Below are positions 1 through 9,744 of a DNA stretch of 64,000 bases, piece by piece. The translations under genes were made by a program, and so were the position numbers. Every line of letters starts with the position of its first letter. The stretch's first letter is position 1. The DNA lies in NCBI GenBank assembly GCA_942492125.1, contig CALODM010000035.1, positions 186,001-250,000 on the forward strand. Reading direction: 5' to 3'. The notes beneath the pieces were generated by a model. It ran no database searches. It saw only the letters and a list, made by a program, of their open reading frames with translations, and was not told the DNA's origin. Origin of the DNA: BCD1 sp942492125 (GTDB lineage Bacteria > Bacteroidota > Bacteroidia > Chitinophagales > Saprospiraceae).

Positions 1-1925
1 CGTAATTGACCAATTCGTGCTTGACTCTTTTATTTCTTGTTCTTTTCCTTTTTGAGCCTGTTGTTTTTGCTGCTCTTCCATAGCAGTTGCCAGGCGCTCT
101 CGGAATCCTGACTTTTTCTTCGGCTTTTGTTGTAGGCTTCCAGTTCCCTTTGAATTTTATCCTGATCGATAATATAGTTTTTCGTTACAATTGTCTGAAC
201 GATGTTCAAAATATTACTCGCAAGAAGATATGCTGTCAATGCAGAAGCATAGCTGTTGAAAAATCCAAGGAACATGATCGGCATAAAATACTGCATGTAT
301 TTCATGGCAGGATTAGCCGACATATCCATGTGTTTGGAATTGTAATAGGTGTAGATCAACATGGACACAGCCCAAAGAATTGTGAACAGACTGATGTGGT
401 TACCAAACCCAGCGGTACTGTAAATGGCAATTGAATGATCGAATCGTAAGTCGATAAGTCGGTTGCCCACAGGAACCATTGTTGCCTGAATTCAATAGCT
501 GCAGGGAAGAATCGATAAAGAGCAAACCAAATTGGCATCTGAAGGACCATCGGCATACAACCTCCCAGCGGATTGGCTCCATATTCCTGGTACAGCTTCA
601 TGGTTTCGATTTGAATAGCTTGCTTATCGTCCTTGTGCTTTTCCTTCATTCTTTTCCAGTCGAGGCTTCAAAGCCTGCATTTTTGACTGGGAATAAAGCA
701 TTTTATACGTCAGTGGATATAGTACCAATTTTACCATCAGGGTAAGTAGGATAATAGCTATCCCCATATTTCCTACTACCTTTTGAAGGAAATTGAAAAT
801 CGGCCTGATCACCCATCGGTTAATGGTTCCCAGGATACTTCTCCCGAAGGCCACGATATCTTCTTGTCCGTCGTCGAATGTGCGGAGTAAGTCAAAGTCA
901 TTGGGGCCAATGAAATAACTCATTCCAAAGGTCTCGCTACTGGCATGGTTGAAGGGAATATCCAGTTGAACTTTGGAAATTTTCATGTCTTCCAGTTCAT
1001 CGTCAAGGGTTTCAACTTCAAACACCCCTTTGGCAAAGGCCTGGTCTGCTTTCAATATACTGCTAAAAAACTGATTGGCATCGGCAGTCCATTTAATCTG
1101 ACCTTGCGGTTCTTCTGTATCACTGGAAGTCCAGGAACAATTATCCGGATCATCGTCTGTTTTCTTAAAATGAACCGTTGAATAGGTTTTTTCAAAACGA
1201 ACACTCCTTTCGATCTTGTCCATGAAATTAACTTTGGACAATTTGATCGTTTCCGCGTTGGCAGAAATAACCGTATGCAAATTCTCAAAACGGAGGTCAT
1301 AATCCAATTCGTAAGAACCATCGCTTAAGGCATAGGATTGCTCAAAAAAACCACCGTTGGCAGCCATTGCCCGGAAGACCACTTTGTTTTTGTCTACCTC
1401 GGTATTAAAAAAGAGGTCACTTGTTTTCACACCTCCTGTAGGCAAAGTTGCTATCGGAAGAAAGTATTCGAATTCATTTTTTTGGTCTTCGAGCAAATAA
1501 AGTGGAATTTTAACTTCCTTACCCTGCTCATCTTCAATGGCCTTTTTAAAAGTTTTAAGTTCAGCCTGTTTGATTTTTCCGCCTTTATTGGTAAAGGTTA
1601 CTCTTATCAGGTCATTCTCTATGGTAATTTCTTCTTCTGATCCTGTCGCGGCAGGAGCAAATGGCCCATAGGCACCGGCGTACTGCAATTGCTGAAGGGA
1701 GTCTGAGACCTCCACAGGAACCGTGTTGGTATTGATTGTATTTTGGCTATTGCTATCGGCAATTGTGGTATTAGAAGCATCTGTTACTTGCTGCTGAACC
1801 AAAGCAATAGAATCCCTGTAACGTTGTTGGGCTTCTATTTCCTCCGGGGATGGGGCCGTGAAGTACTGGTAAGCAGCCAGCATGAGAAATATTAAAACAA
1901 GACCAGTTATGGTATTCCTGTCCAT
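1..1925 (-). CDS. yidC: Membrane protein insertase YidC (three frame breaks, 3' end outside window)
   Basis: YidC inserts proteins into the inner membrane, alone or with SecYEG. The first part (1925 to about 648) has an N-terminal membrane anchor, a long periplasmic beta domain, and the start of the conserved membrane core. The core continues in two other frames with the family motifs NPLGGC and QMPIWFALYRFFP, and the C-terminus is lysine-rich as usual in Bacteroidota. Joining the pieces needs an extra A removed near 648, a lost base near 411-419, and an A4 run lengthened to A5 at 125-128. The frame is still open at base 1. Because the gene is essential and the joined protein is family-like throughout, I read these as sequencing errors rather than decay. 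The identification itself is very secure. Confidence 0.93.
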
Positions 1926-1985
1926 TTATGTTTATTTTAGTTTTGTAGAAAAGCCTCTTGTGGACTCCTCCTTTTAATCCGGACG

Positions 1986-1993
1986 CAAATGTA
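1986..1993 (-). promoter_or_regulatory. -7 box of the yidC promoter
   Basis: On the minus strand this reads TACATTTG, a perfect match to the Bacteroidota -7 consensus TAnnTTTG, about 60 bases before the yidC start. I see no clear -33 TTTG. The rest of 1926-2248 shows no gene, only the hairpin listed next. Confidence 0.55.
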
Positions 1994-2173
1994 CAATTTT
2001 GTTTAAGATTGCCCGATAATATAAGGTAAAGAATGGATGATAAAGTACCAAAATTAGACAAAAGCCTGCTTATGGCTTACCAGCGCACCCATTCCATTGT
2101 TTAGGAAATGGTTGAAATGAAGTAATTTCCCACTCGTCCGGGATTAACCTCGATTCCCTCCCGATTTCCGGTA

Positions 2174-2220
2174 TTTTAAAAAAATCCCTGATTTTGTCAG
2201 ATCACAAAATCAGGGATTTT
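2174..2220 (-). terminator. Rho-independent terminator after the TPR lipoprotein gene
   Basis: A perfect 17-bp stem (2181-2197 with 2204-2220) closes a 6-base loop and is followed on the minus strand by a run of T. It lies 28 bases past the stop of the lipoprotein gene and separates it from yidC. Confidence 0.85.
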
Positions 2221-2248
2221 AGCTTACCATAACTTCAAAAAAGCACTT

Positions 2249-3133
2249 TTACTTTTTCTGAAAAGAATTAATGAGCTCCTCTTCACTTTTACCAAGGTTG
2301 TCCAGGAGGAATTGAGCATCGTCGGCAAAATCATTATCCGGGTATTTTTTCAGAAATGCTTCGTATTGAACTCTGGCGTCTTCTATTTGTTTGAGATCAT
2401 TATCCAAAGTAAAGCCGTGGAGGAAATAGGCTTGTGGCGCCCGGTCACTTTCCGGATAAGCGGTATATATTTTTTGATACAATTCAATGGCTTTGTTATA
2501 ATTTTTTATAGATCTTGCCGCCTCGGCAGCGCGGTGAAGCCAGTTAGGGTTTCCGGCGTTTTTAGGATTGACCATGGCTTGCAGTTCACAATTCAAAACG
2601 AAATTGCTGGCTTTTTTGTAGTCCACTCTTCCGGAAGAGGTGTTAAACATATCCTGCATCATTTGCTGCATGCGTTTATCAAAAGTCAGGGTATCTGCTG
2701 CTGTTTTTTCCTTGACCTTGTCAAGGCCATCATAATTTGGAAAGGCCTCAACCAAAGCTGTCCTGACGGTAGCGGCGGCGGCTTTGTTGTCGAGATGCTT
2801 ATCATAAATTTCCGCTAGCAGATCGGCTGCTTTGGCCGAATTGTCTGAAGCATAATAGTCGGTTAGTGCCCGCTTGAGGTGTTCTGTGGCAGTATTGAAG
2901 CGATTCATACGGAACATGGTACTGGCAGACCTGTAGAGATACCTGGCATTGTTGATGTCTTCCGGATTATTTTCGATGTGAACATTGTAGGCTTCCAGCA
3001 ATGCTTCAGCATCTTTGGGATCTTTGGATGATTCCAGTTTTTCTTCCAGTTGAGCAATGGTGTTTGTGTCAGCATTTTGCCCACAACCGAAGAAAATGGT
3101 GATGGCAAGGATAAAAAATGCTATTTTTTTCAT
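2249..3133 (-). CDS. TPR-repeat lipoprotein
   Basis: A 294-residue protein with a lipoprotein signal peptide; the lipobox ends at Cys17. The rest is alpha-helical with tetratricopeptide-type repeats, clearest near residues 205-280, where spacing and residues (YNKAIELYQKI, PQAYFLHGF, ARVQYEAFLKKYP) match BamD/YbgF-like TPR units. Such lipoproteins usually scaffold envelope complexes in the periplasm; the partner here is unknown. It follows coaE on the same strand after about 60 bases and ends at a strong terminator, so it may be the last gene of the run 4303-2249. The family is clear only at the level of fold. Confidence 0.8.
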   Translation of the reverse strand: MKKIAFFILAITIFFGCGQNADTNTIAQLEEKLESSKDPKDAEALLEAYNVHIENNPEDINNARYLYRSASTMFRMNRFNTATEHLKRALTDYYASDNSAKAADLLAEIYDKHLDNKAAAATVRTALVEAFPNYDGLDKVKEKTAADTLTFDKRMQQMMQDMFNTSSGRVDYKKASNFVLNCELQAMVNPKNAGNPNWLHRAAEAARSIKNYNKAIELYQKIYTAYPESDRAPQAYFLHGFTLDNDLKQIEDARVQYEAFLKKYPDNDFADDAQFLLDNLGKSEEELINSFQKK

Positions 3134-3194
3134 GGTTTGTTTTGTTATATTTTGAGGATCAAAGGTAATAAAATGATCATTTTAAAAAAACTTA

Positions 3195-3782
3195 TTATTG
3201 GGTGAGCTTTTTATGGATATCAAGGACCTGGTGCAGGAGGCTTTGTTGACCATCATTTACGATAACAAAATCAGCTTTCTTTACTTTTTCTTCCTCGGGC
3301 ATTTGTTTTGAAATTCTGTCAAGGACTGCTTCTTTTGAGACTCCGTCTCTTTCCATGACCCTTTTAATGCGCAATGCTTCCGGCGCAAAGACTGTAATAA
3401 TATTATCCATTGTTTTGGAACCGCCCATTTCAATTAGAATTGCCGCTTCCTTCAAAGTGTAGGGTACCATTTTCTGGCGGGCATGCCATTTTTCATAATG
3501 TTTTGCCAGGGCGGGATGTACAATGCTATTGAGTTGCTCTAATAAAACATTGTCTTTAAAAACAAGTTTGGCCAGATAAGCCCGGTTGAGTTCATGGTCC
3601 AAATATGCTTCTTCTCCAAAGGCGGCTTTGATGTCCTGTATCAGTTGTTTATCTTCAACCATGAGTTTTTTGGCTTCTTCATCGGCATAATAAACCGGGA
3701 TACCCAAAAAATGGAATAACTGGCTGACGGTACTTTTTCCACTGCCAATACCACCGGTTATACCTACTTTTTTAATTTTCAT
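3195..3782 (-). CDS. coaE: Dephospho-CoA kinase
   Basis: Catalyses the last step of coenzyme A synthesis, ATP-dependent phosphorylation of dephospho-CoA at the ribose 3'-OH. The 195-residue length is normal. The P-loop GGIGSGKS is at residues 10-17, followed by the family-typical region GIPVYYADEEAKKL and, further on, LNSIVHPAL. Its ATG overlaps the stop of the upstream reductase-like gene by 4 bases, which suggests translational coupling. Cytoplasmic. Confidence 0.95.
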   Translation of the reverse strand: MKIKKVGITGGIGSGKSTVSQLFHFLGIPVYYADEEAKKLMVEDKQLIQDIKAAFGEEAYLDHELNRAYLAKLVFKDNVLLEQLNSIVHPALAKHYEKWHARQKMVPYTLKEAAILIEMGGSKTMDNIITVFAPEALRIKRVMERDGVSKEAVLDRISKQMPEEEKVKKADFVIVNDGQQSLLHQVLDIHKKLTQ

Positions 3783-4303
3783 AAAAATTGGTAATGTGAA
3801 GCCACAACGCCCGATTCATAAGATTTAGACTCCAGTAATTTAAGTTTGCGATCGTGCCCAGTACTTTTAAACAAAGGGAGCCCTTCCCCCAGGATTACGG
3901 GCATGGTAAAGATCATTAATTCGTCAGCAAGCTTATTGTCAGTTGCCAGATTTACAATTTCACCGCCTCCCACGAGCCAGATATCCTTCCCTTTCCCGGA
4001 CTTAAGTTCCTTCATGAAACCGATCAGGTCGCTGCAGATAAATGTCGCAAATTCATCCTTTTTAATATTCTTATTGGTGGTAAAAACATAGTTGTCATAA
4101 TTCTTATAAGGATATTCGACGTCAAAGCCACGGACTTGCCGGTAAGTCTTATTACCCATTAAAACGGTATCGATTCCGTTTAGGAAGTCCGCATAACCAT
4201 AATCTTCATTACCCTCCGGTTCTGGTAACCAGTCAATGTCTCCATTGGTTCGTGCAATATAACCATCGAGACTGACAGCGATGTAAACAATTATTTTGCG
4301 CAT
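3779..4303 (-). CDS. Dihydrofolate reductase family (RibD C-terminal domain) protein
   Basis: A 174-residue single-domain protein beginning MRKIIVYIAVSLDGYIA, the hallmark start of stand-alone RibD-C/DHFR-fold reductases (YyaP/YwjB type). Residues 44-54 contain GIDTVLMGNKT, and a glycine-rich nucleotide-binding segment (WLVGGGEIV) lies near residue 113. These proteins are NAD(P)H-dependent reductases whose substrate is mostly unknown; it should not be called FolA. It overlaps coaE by 4 bases and is divergent from the PorP/SprF gene. Confidence 0.88.
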   Translation of the reverse strand: MRKIIVYIAVSLDGYIARTNGDIDWLPEPEGNEDYGYADFLNGIDTVLMGNKTYRQVRGFDVEYPYKNYDNYVFTTNKNIKKDEFATFICSDLIGFMKELKSGKGKDIWLVGGGEIVNLATDNKLADELMIFTMPVILGEGLPLFKSTGHDRKLKLLESKSYESGVVASHYQFL

Positions 4304-4366
4304 TTCTTTTTTTAGATATCAAATATAAGTCTAGTCAAACTTAAAATGGGAAAATTCCGGATTTTG

Positions 4367-4398
4367 TTTGTCAGGATAGGTTTTCTTTTCTAACTTGG
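4367..4398 (+). promoter_or_regulatory. Possible promoter of the PorP/SprF operon
   Basis: TTTG (4367-4370), 20 bases, then TAACTTGG (4391-4398), one base off TAnnTTTG. It sits just before the GTG start at 4414 in the divergent gap. Inferred from pattern only. Confidence 0.4.
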
Positions 4399-4413
4399 GT
4401 AAAAAACCGGACC

Positions 4414-5433
4414 GTGCGTAAACCCATTTTGACCGTTTTTTTACTCTTTTTGGGGTGTTTGACCTGGCTACCTGCCCAGGACATTCACTATTCCCAGTTT
4501 TTTCAGAACCCGGTTTATGCCAATCCGGCACTGGCAGGCGTTACTTCAGCAGATATGCGATTCAGTGCCATATACCGGAATCAGTGGTCCTCAGTACCGG
4601 TACCATATCGTACTTTTTCTGCTCATTTCGATCAAAAAGTCAGTCTGCCAAATGTTCGAGAAGGCTGGTTCGGGTTTGGGGGAATTTTCAGCCACGACAA
4701 AGCAGGAGATGCCGGCTTATCCTGGAATGCTTTTGAGGGTGTAGCGTCCTATATACGTCCGTTGACCGATGAACATCATTTGTCGGCGGGATTCAAAATG
4801 GGTATGGGACAACGAGCTTTTGATCCGGAAAAACTAACTTTTGGCGATCAGTTCAACGGAGATATATTTTTGCCAGATCAGGCCAGTATGGAAGTTTTTG
4901 ATAATCCGGCTTTTTTAATGTTTGATCTCTCTGCCGGGTTAACATGGTTTTTTAAGGATTTTGATACCAGAACCAGTTCCGTGATCGGATTGAGTTTTTC
5001 ACACCTCAATCAGCCTGTTGCCAGCTTCAAGGGGAACCCTGTTTATCGATTGCCTGTCAGGTACAGTCTTCACGGTATGACGCGGTTGCAGTTGACAGAC
5101 TTTGCAGACCTGGAATTTAATGCATTGTGGAATTTTATGGCAGCTACAAAAAACATGGAAACTGTTTTTATGCTGGGAGCGAGGTATTATATGGAGCCTG
5201 AAAACAAAGAAACTTTTAATTTTGCCCTGGGAGGTGGCTATAGATTAGGCGATGCCTTTCTCGGTTATGTCTCGGCAGGATATCAAAACTGGCGGGTAAG
5301 TTTTAGCTATGACATCAATATTTCCCCCTTTGAAGTGGCTACTTTTAAGCGGGGAGGTCCGGAACTATCCGTTCAATACCTGATCTATGCAGTAAAACCT
5401 CCGTCGTCCTTTAAGGCCTGTCCTGTTTTTTAA
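4414..5433 (+). CDS. PorP/SprF family type IX secretion outer-membrane protein
   Basis: A 339-residue protein with a signal peptide (cleavage after WLPAQ) followed by the family opening DIHYSQFFQNPVYANPALAG and IYRNQWSSVP. PorP/SprF proteins are outer-membrane beta-barrels of the type IX secretion and gliding machinery, usually tied to a particular secreted or surface protein, and Saprospiria carry many paralogues. The start is GTG; no ATG fits upstream. The next gene starts 12 bases later and encodes a PorE-like partner, a common pairing in Bacteroidota. Confidence 0.93.
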   Translation: MRKPILTVFLLFLGCLTWLPAQDIHYSQFFQNPVYANPALAGVTSADMRFSAIYRNQWSSVPVPYRTFSAHFDQKVSLPNVREGWFGFGGIFSHDKAGDAGLSWNAFEGVASYIRPLTDEHHLSAGFKMGMGQRAFDPEKLTFGDQFNGDIFLPDQASMEVFDNPAFLMFDLSAGLTWFFKDFDTRTSSVIGLSFSHLNQPVASFKGNPVYRLPVRYSLHGMTRLQLTDFADLEFNALWNFMAATKNMETVFMLGARYYMEPENKETFNFALGGGYRLGDAFLGYVSAGYQNWRVSFSYDINISPFEVATFKRGGPELSVQYLIYAVKPPSSFKACPVF

Positions 5434-5445
5434 ATATTAAAACCT

Positions 5446-7422
5446 ATGAGGTTCATTTTTTCCGGTAGTCTGGTGTTTTTGTTCTTTCTTTTGCCTTCCT
5501 GGTGCAATGGACAGTCTTTCCAGGCCTTCAAAAAAGCCGGAGACCAGGCTTTTGATGTTAAAGACTTCAATGCCGCTTTACATTATTACGGACAGGCCCT
5601 GACAAAAAAGGATAAGGATTTATATGTCAATTACCGCTGTGGGTTATCGGCTGCTGCTTTTGCTGCTTATGATCTTGCGGAAAATTACTTCCTTACCGTC
5701 ATTAACAATGATGCCACCAATCAGTATGGTGAAGCCGTATTTCATCTTGGCCTTATTTATAAAACCAAAGGCAATTACGAAAGAGCTGTTGAGTATTTGA
5801 ATACATTCCTCAATACCGATCCTTCGGAAAAATTAAAAGCGGAAACTGTTCAGCACATTGCCGCCTGTGGCAGAGCCATAGAAGTTAGGAAAAGTCCGGA
5901 AGATCAGGAGGTCGTTCATCTTGGGAAATCCATAAACACGGGTTATTCTGAATTTGGAGCCCTTCAGAAAGGCGACACTTTGTATTACTCTTCCTATCGA
6001 TTTAACAATAAGGCAGACCGGGCAAATCCTCCGAGGAAAATTGCCAAAACACTCATTGCTGTGAAAAATGGAAGGGGGCGGTTGTTGCGAAAATTTAATG
6101 CAGACTCAAAACACACAGCACATACAGCTCTCAGTTTGGATGGCAGTCGAATTTATTATAACATTTGTGCGTATGGAAAAGGCGTGAAAATTATTTGTCA
6201 GCTTTTTTATAGAGAAAAAGACAGCAGAGGGCGTTGGAAAAGTACCGGTATTGCCTTACCGGATACCATAAACTTAAAAGGCTATACGGCCACTCAACCC
6301 GCCATCGGCTACGATACAACGCTAAAAAAAGAAGTGCTCTTTTTTGTCACTGACCGCCCCGGAGGGACAGGTGGTCTTGATATATGGAAAGTGACTGTTG
6401 AGGACAAAAAACTTTTTGGCATTCCTGAGCCTGTTGAAAATGCCAATTCCGAATACAATGACATTACGCCCTTTTTTGATCTGGAGGCCCAGGAGCTGTT
6501 CTTCAGCTCTGATCGCCCCGCATCCATGGGAGGTTATGATATTTTTTCAAAAGGATTTCACAAGGACAATACGAAGGTGAATCAATTAAAACCACCCTTG
6601 AATTCAAGTTATAACGATATATATTTTACAAAAAACGAAGATGCCCTGACCGGTTATTTCTCCTCCAATCGTCCCGGTACTTACTATCTGGATAAGGCCA
6701 ACGAAGCCTGCTGCAATGATATCTATTACTACAAACCCAAGCCTCCTGAACCGGAAGTGGATACCTCCGCTCAGATTACCATAAACAATGCTCCAAAACC
6801 TGAAATTAGCGGAGATCCTAATGTTCAGGAGGATCCACAAACGCTGGAAGATTTTCTGCCTCTGGCACTTTACTTTGATAATGATGAACCTGACAAACGA
6901 ACCCGACGAACGGAGACCCGGAAAAATTATGATGAGACCTACCAGAAATACGCCAGGAAGAAAATCCTTTTTATGGAGAACTTCGCTGCCCCTTTAGAGG
7001 AAGACCAAAAAGAGGAGGCCAGGTTATTGATCGAAGATTTTTTTGATGATGAAGTGGACAAGGGGCACCGGCACCTCATGCTTTTTTCAGAGATTCTCCT
7101 ATCCAGGCTCCGCCAAGGAGAAAAAGTGGAAATTTTCATCAAAGGGTTTACGAGTCCCCGGGCGAAAAGCGATTATAACCTGGCTTTGGGAAACCGACGG
7201 GTGAGTTGTCTCAAAAACCATTTTTTTGATTATGAAAATGGAATTTTCCGGCAGTATATTGAAAGTGGCAAATTGAATATTACCGAGCGTTCTTTTGGGG
7301 AAACTTCCGCGGCTTCTGACGTTAGCGATGCTTTGGAAGATTTGAGAAACTCCATCTACAGCCCGGCTGCCTCCAGAGAAAGACGGGTTGAAATTGTTGA
7401 GGTAAAAATCGCCAACCAATAG
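5446..7422 (+). CDS. PorE-like TPR / PD40 beta-propeller / OmpA-domain protein
   Basis: A 658-residue secreted protein. After a signal peptide (about residues 1-22) come TPR units (about 24-150), then WD40-like PD40 propeller repeats (about 155-450; typical blades such as FFVTDRPGGTGGLDIW and LFFSSDRPASMGGYDIF), then an acidic linker and a C-terminal OmpA-like peptidoglycan-binding domain ending in RERRVEIVEV. The same domain order occurs in PorE of Porphyromonas, which ties the type IX machinery to peptidoglycan. Here the OmpA-type core (KGFTSPRAKSDYNLALGNRR) is recognisable but divergent. Adjacent PorP/SprF supports the assignment. Confidence 0.88.
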   Translation: MRFIFSGSLVFLFFLLPSWCNGQSFQAFKKAGDQAFDVKDFNAALHYYGQALTKKDKDLYVNYRCGLSAAAFAAYDLAENYFLTVINNDATNQYGEAVFHLGLIYKTKGNYERAVEYLNTFLNTDPSEKLKAETVQHIAACGRAIEVRKSPEDQEVVHLGKSINTGYSEFGALQKGDTLYYSSYRFNNKADRANPPRKIAKTLIAVKNGRGRLLRKFNADSKHTAHTALSLDGSRIYYNICAYGKGVKIICQLFYREKDSRGRWKSTGIALPDTINLKGYTATQPAIGYDTTLKKEVLFFVTDRPGGTGGLDIWKVTVEDKKLFGIPEPVENANSEYNDITPFFDLEAQELFFSSDRPASMGGYDIFSKGFHKDNTKVNQLKPPLNSSYNDIYFTKNEDALTGYFSSNRPGTYYLDKANEACCNDIYYYKPKPPEPEVDTSAQITINNAPKPEISGDPNVQEDPQTLEDFLPLALYFDNDEPDKRTRRTETRKNYDETYQKYARKKILFMENFAAPLEEDQKEEARLLIEDFFDDEVDKGHRHLMLFSEILLSRLRQGEKVEIFIKGFTSPRAKSDYNLALGNRRVSCLKNHFFDYENGIFRQYIESGKLNITERSFGETSAASDVSDALEDLRNSIYSPAASRERRVEIVEVKIANQ

Positions 7423-7428
7423 CTGACC

Positions 7429-9657
7429 ATGCAGATACTCGGAATTTCAGCTTTTTATCACGATTCTGCAGCAGCCTTAATACGGGATGGTGAAATAATT
7501 GCCGCCGCTCAGGAAGAAAGGTTCAGCCGTAAAAAACACGATCCCGGTTTTCCCACACAAGCCATTCAATATTGCCTGGAAGAAGCTGGTTGTTTCATCG
7601 ATGACCTGGATGCTGTTGTTTTTTATGATAAACCATTGCTCAAGTTTGAACGAATACTGGAAACCTTTTATGCGGTCGCTCCCAAAGGCAGAGCTTCCTT
7701 TGTTGCTGGTATGCCCGTTTGGTTAAAAGAAAAGCTGTTCCTCAAAAAACTCATTCGTACAGAACTCAGCGCCATTCAGAACTTCGAAGCCAAAAAGCTC
7801 ACACTTTTATTTTCTGACCATCATCTCTCCCATGCAGCCAGTACTTTTTATCCCTCCGGTTTTCAGCAAGCTGCCGTTTTGACCGTGGACGGAGTAGGAG
7901 AGTGGGCGACAGCTTCTATCTGGAAAGGAGAGGCTAATCATCTGGAACTGCTCAAAACCATGAATTTTCCTCATTCTTTGGGACTCTTTTATGCGGCATT
8001 TACCTATTGGCTTGGATTTAGGGTTAACTCGGGGGAATATAAAGTAATGGGTCTTGCTCCTTATGGGGATCGGCACAGTAAGCAGGTTGATCGATTTGTC
8101 GAAATAATCAAAACCCAACTAATTTCCATATTTCCTGACGGGTCTCTTTGGATGGATCAACAATATTTCAGTTTTATGACAGGGCTTAAAATGGTAAATG
8201 ATCGAAAATGGGTTGAGTTATTTGGCTTCGAGAAAAGGGAACCTGAAAGCGAACTCAAACAGATACATTGTGATCTTGCTTTGGCTGTCCAGAGAGTAAC
8301 GGAAGAGGTTGTGCAAAAAATGGCCATGGAAGCCAAAAAACTGACAGGAGCAGACAATATATGCCTGGCGGGAGGGGTGGCCCTTAACGGAGTGGCTAAC
8401 GGGAAATTAATGGAGTCCGGTGTATTTAAGAATAGCTTCATACAACCTGCGTCCGGCGATGCAGGCGGTGCTTTGGGGGCTGCTCTGGCCGTCTATTATC
8501 AATATTTTGCTCAGGAAAGAAAGGTGACTTCATGCCATAAAGATAGAATGAAAGGAGCTTTGCTCGGCCCTCAGTTTTCTGATCTGGAAATCGATAAACA
8601 ATTGCGAAAATACCAGGCTGTTGGCAAAAAAATTGATGATTTTCAAAAACTAGCTGAGGTTGTTGCCAATAAAATAGCTGATGGAAAAATTGTTGGTTGG
8701 TTCCAGGGAAGGATGGAGTTTGGGCCAAGGGCTTTGGGTAACCGGAGTATTCTGGGCAATCCGGCGGATAAGCATATGCAACGTCAGCTAAACCTCAAGA
8801 TTAAAAAGCGGGAGAGTTTCCGTCCATTTGCACCTTCGGTTTTGCAGCCAGATGCGCCTGATTTCTTTGAAATCATTGGAGATTCTCCCTATATGCTGAT
8901 GGTCAGCAGGGTTGTTAAATCTATTAGAAAACCATTGCCGGATAATTTCAACGGACTGTCCTGGAATCAAAAACTGGATACTTCTTTGTCAGCATTACCG
9001 GCCGTCACGCATGTGGATTATTCCGCAAGGGTGCAAACAGTTGACAGATCCATTAATCCTGGATTTTGGCAATTACTTGACCAGGTAAAAGTCAAAACCG
9101 GAAAAGGCGTATTGGTCAATACCAGTTTTAACGTGCGGGGAGAACCCATAGTTTGCACACCTGAAGATGCCTTTCGATGTTTTATGACTACGGAAATGGA
9201 TTTTCTGGTTCTGGGAAATTTATTATTCGATAAAAATGAACAATTGGCTTTTGATGAAAAGAAATTCATGATGTCAAAACCAAAAGATGAAATTTCAGGA
9301 AAAGAAGCGATAGAAGCGAGTCTGGTGATTACAACCGGATTGATATTATTGTGGAGGATTTACCAAAAAGACTGGTTACCAGCGATTGCTTTTGGTGTGG
9401 CAATTTTAAGCCTTTTACTTCCGTCTTTTGCCAGGTGGGTTGGTTTTTTCTGGAAAGGACTGCTCAAAATAACGGAAATTGTTATGCCAAAATTTTTGTT
9501 GACAATGTTTTATTATTTTATGCTTACACCCATTGCTGTCGCATACCGCTTATTCAAAATAGACAGTCTGGAAATAAAGACTGACAAAAACAGGATTTCC
9601 ACCTGGAGGGAGACCGAAAAAACAACAAATGTTAAAGATTTTGAAAAACCCTGGTAA
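7429..9657 (+). CDS. NodU/CmcH-family carbamoyltransferase fused to an SxtJ-like membrane domain
   Basis: Transfers a carbamoyl group from carbamoyl phosphate, via carbamoyl-adenylate, to a hydroxyl of a sugar or secondary metabolite; the acceptor is unknown. The first 610 or so residues are the complete family: EERFSRKKHD near residue 30, the Kae1-like metal site DHHLSHAAS from residue 130, GGVALNGVANG near 310, and GPRALGNRSIL from about 432. From about residue 614 (an internal ATG-ATG at 9268) there is an extra tail of roughly 130 residues with two or three membrane segments, resembling the small SxtJ protein that normally sits as a separate gene after carbamoyltransferases. It starts 6 bases after the PorE-like gene. 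Confidence 0.9.
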   Translation: MQILGISAFYHDSAAALIRDGEIIAAAQEERFSRKKHDPGFPTQAIQYCLEEAGCFIDDLDAVVFYDKPLLKFERILETFYAVAPKGRASFVAGMPVWLKEKLFLKKLIRTELSAIQNFEAKKLTLLFSDHHLSHAASTFYPSGFQQAAVLTVDGVGEWATASIWKGEANHLELLKTMNFPHSLGLFYAAFTYWLGFRVNSGEYKVMGLAPYGDRHSKQVDRFVEIIKTQLISIFPDGSLWMDQQYFSFMTGLKMVNDRKWVELFGFEKREPESELKQIHCDLALAVQRVTEEVVQKMAMEAKKLTGADNICLAGGVALNGVANGKLMESGVFKNSFIQPASGDAGGALGAALAVYYQYFAQERKVTSCHKDRMKGALLGPQFSDLEIDKQLRKYQAVGKKIDDFQKLAEVVANKIADGKIVGWFQGRMEFGPRALGNRSILGNPADKHMQRQLNLKIKKRESFRPFAPSVLQPDAPDFFEIIGDSPYMLMVSRVVKSIRKPLPDNFNGLSWNQKLDTSLSALPAVTHVDYSARVQTVDRSINPGFWQLLDQVKVKTGKGVLVNTSFNVRGEPIVCTPEDAFRCFMTTEMDFLVLGNLLFDKNEQLAFDEKKFMMSKPKDEISGKEAIEASLVITTGLILLWRIYQKDWLPAIAFGVAILSLLLPSFARWVGFFWKGLLKITEIVMPKFLLTMFYYFMLTPIAVAYRLFKIDSLEIKTDKNRISTWRETEKTTNVKDFEKPW

Positions 9658-9744
9658 AAAAACAGAACCTTCATCCAACTAAAACATCTCATAGATCGGA
9701 CTTTTAAAACAAATTGTCTACATTTACGGAAATAAACTATTTCT

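Noticed and set aside
3779..4303. Naming the reductase-domain protein folA
   Set aside because: It is the RibD-C/YyaP-type branch of the fold and lacks the usual FolA sequence; function unknown.
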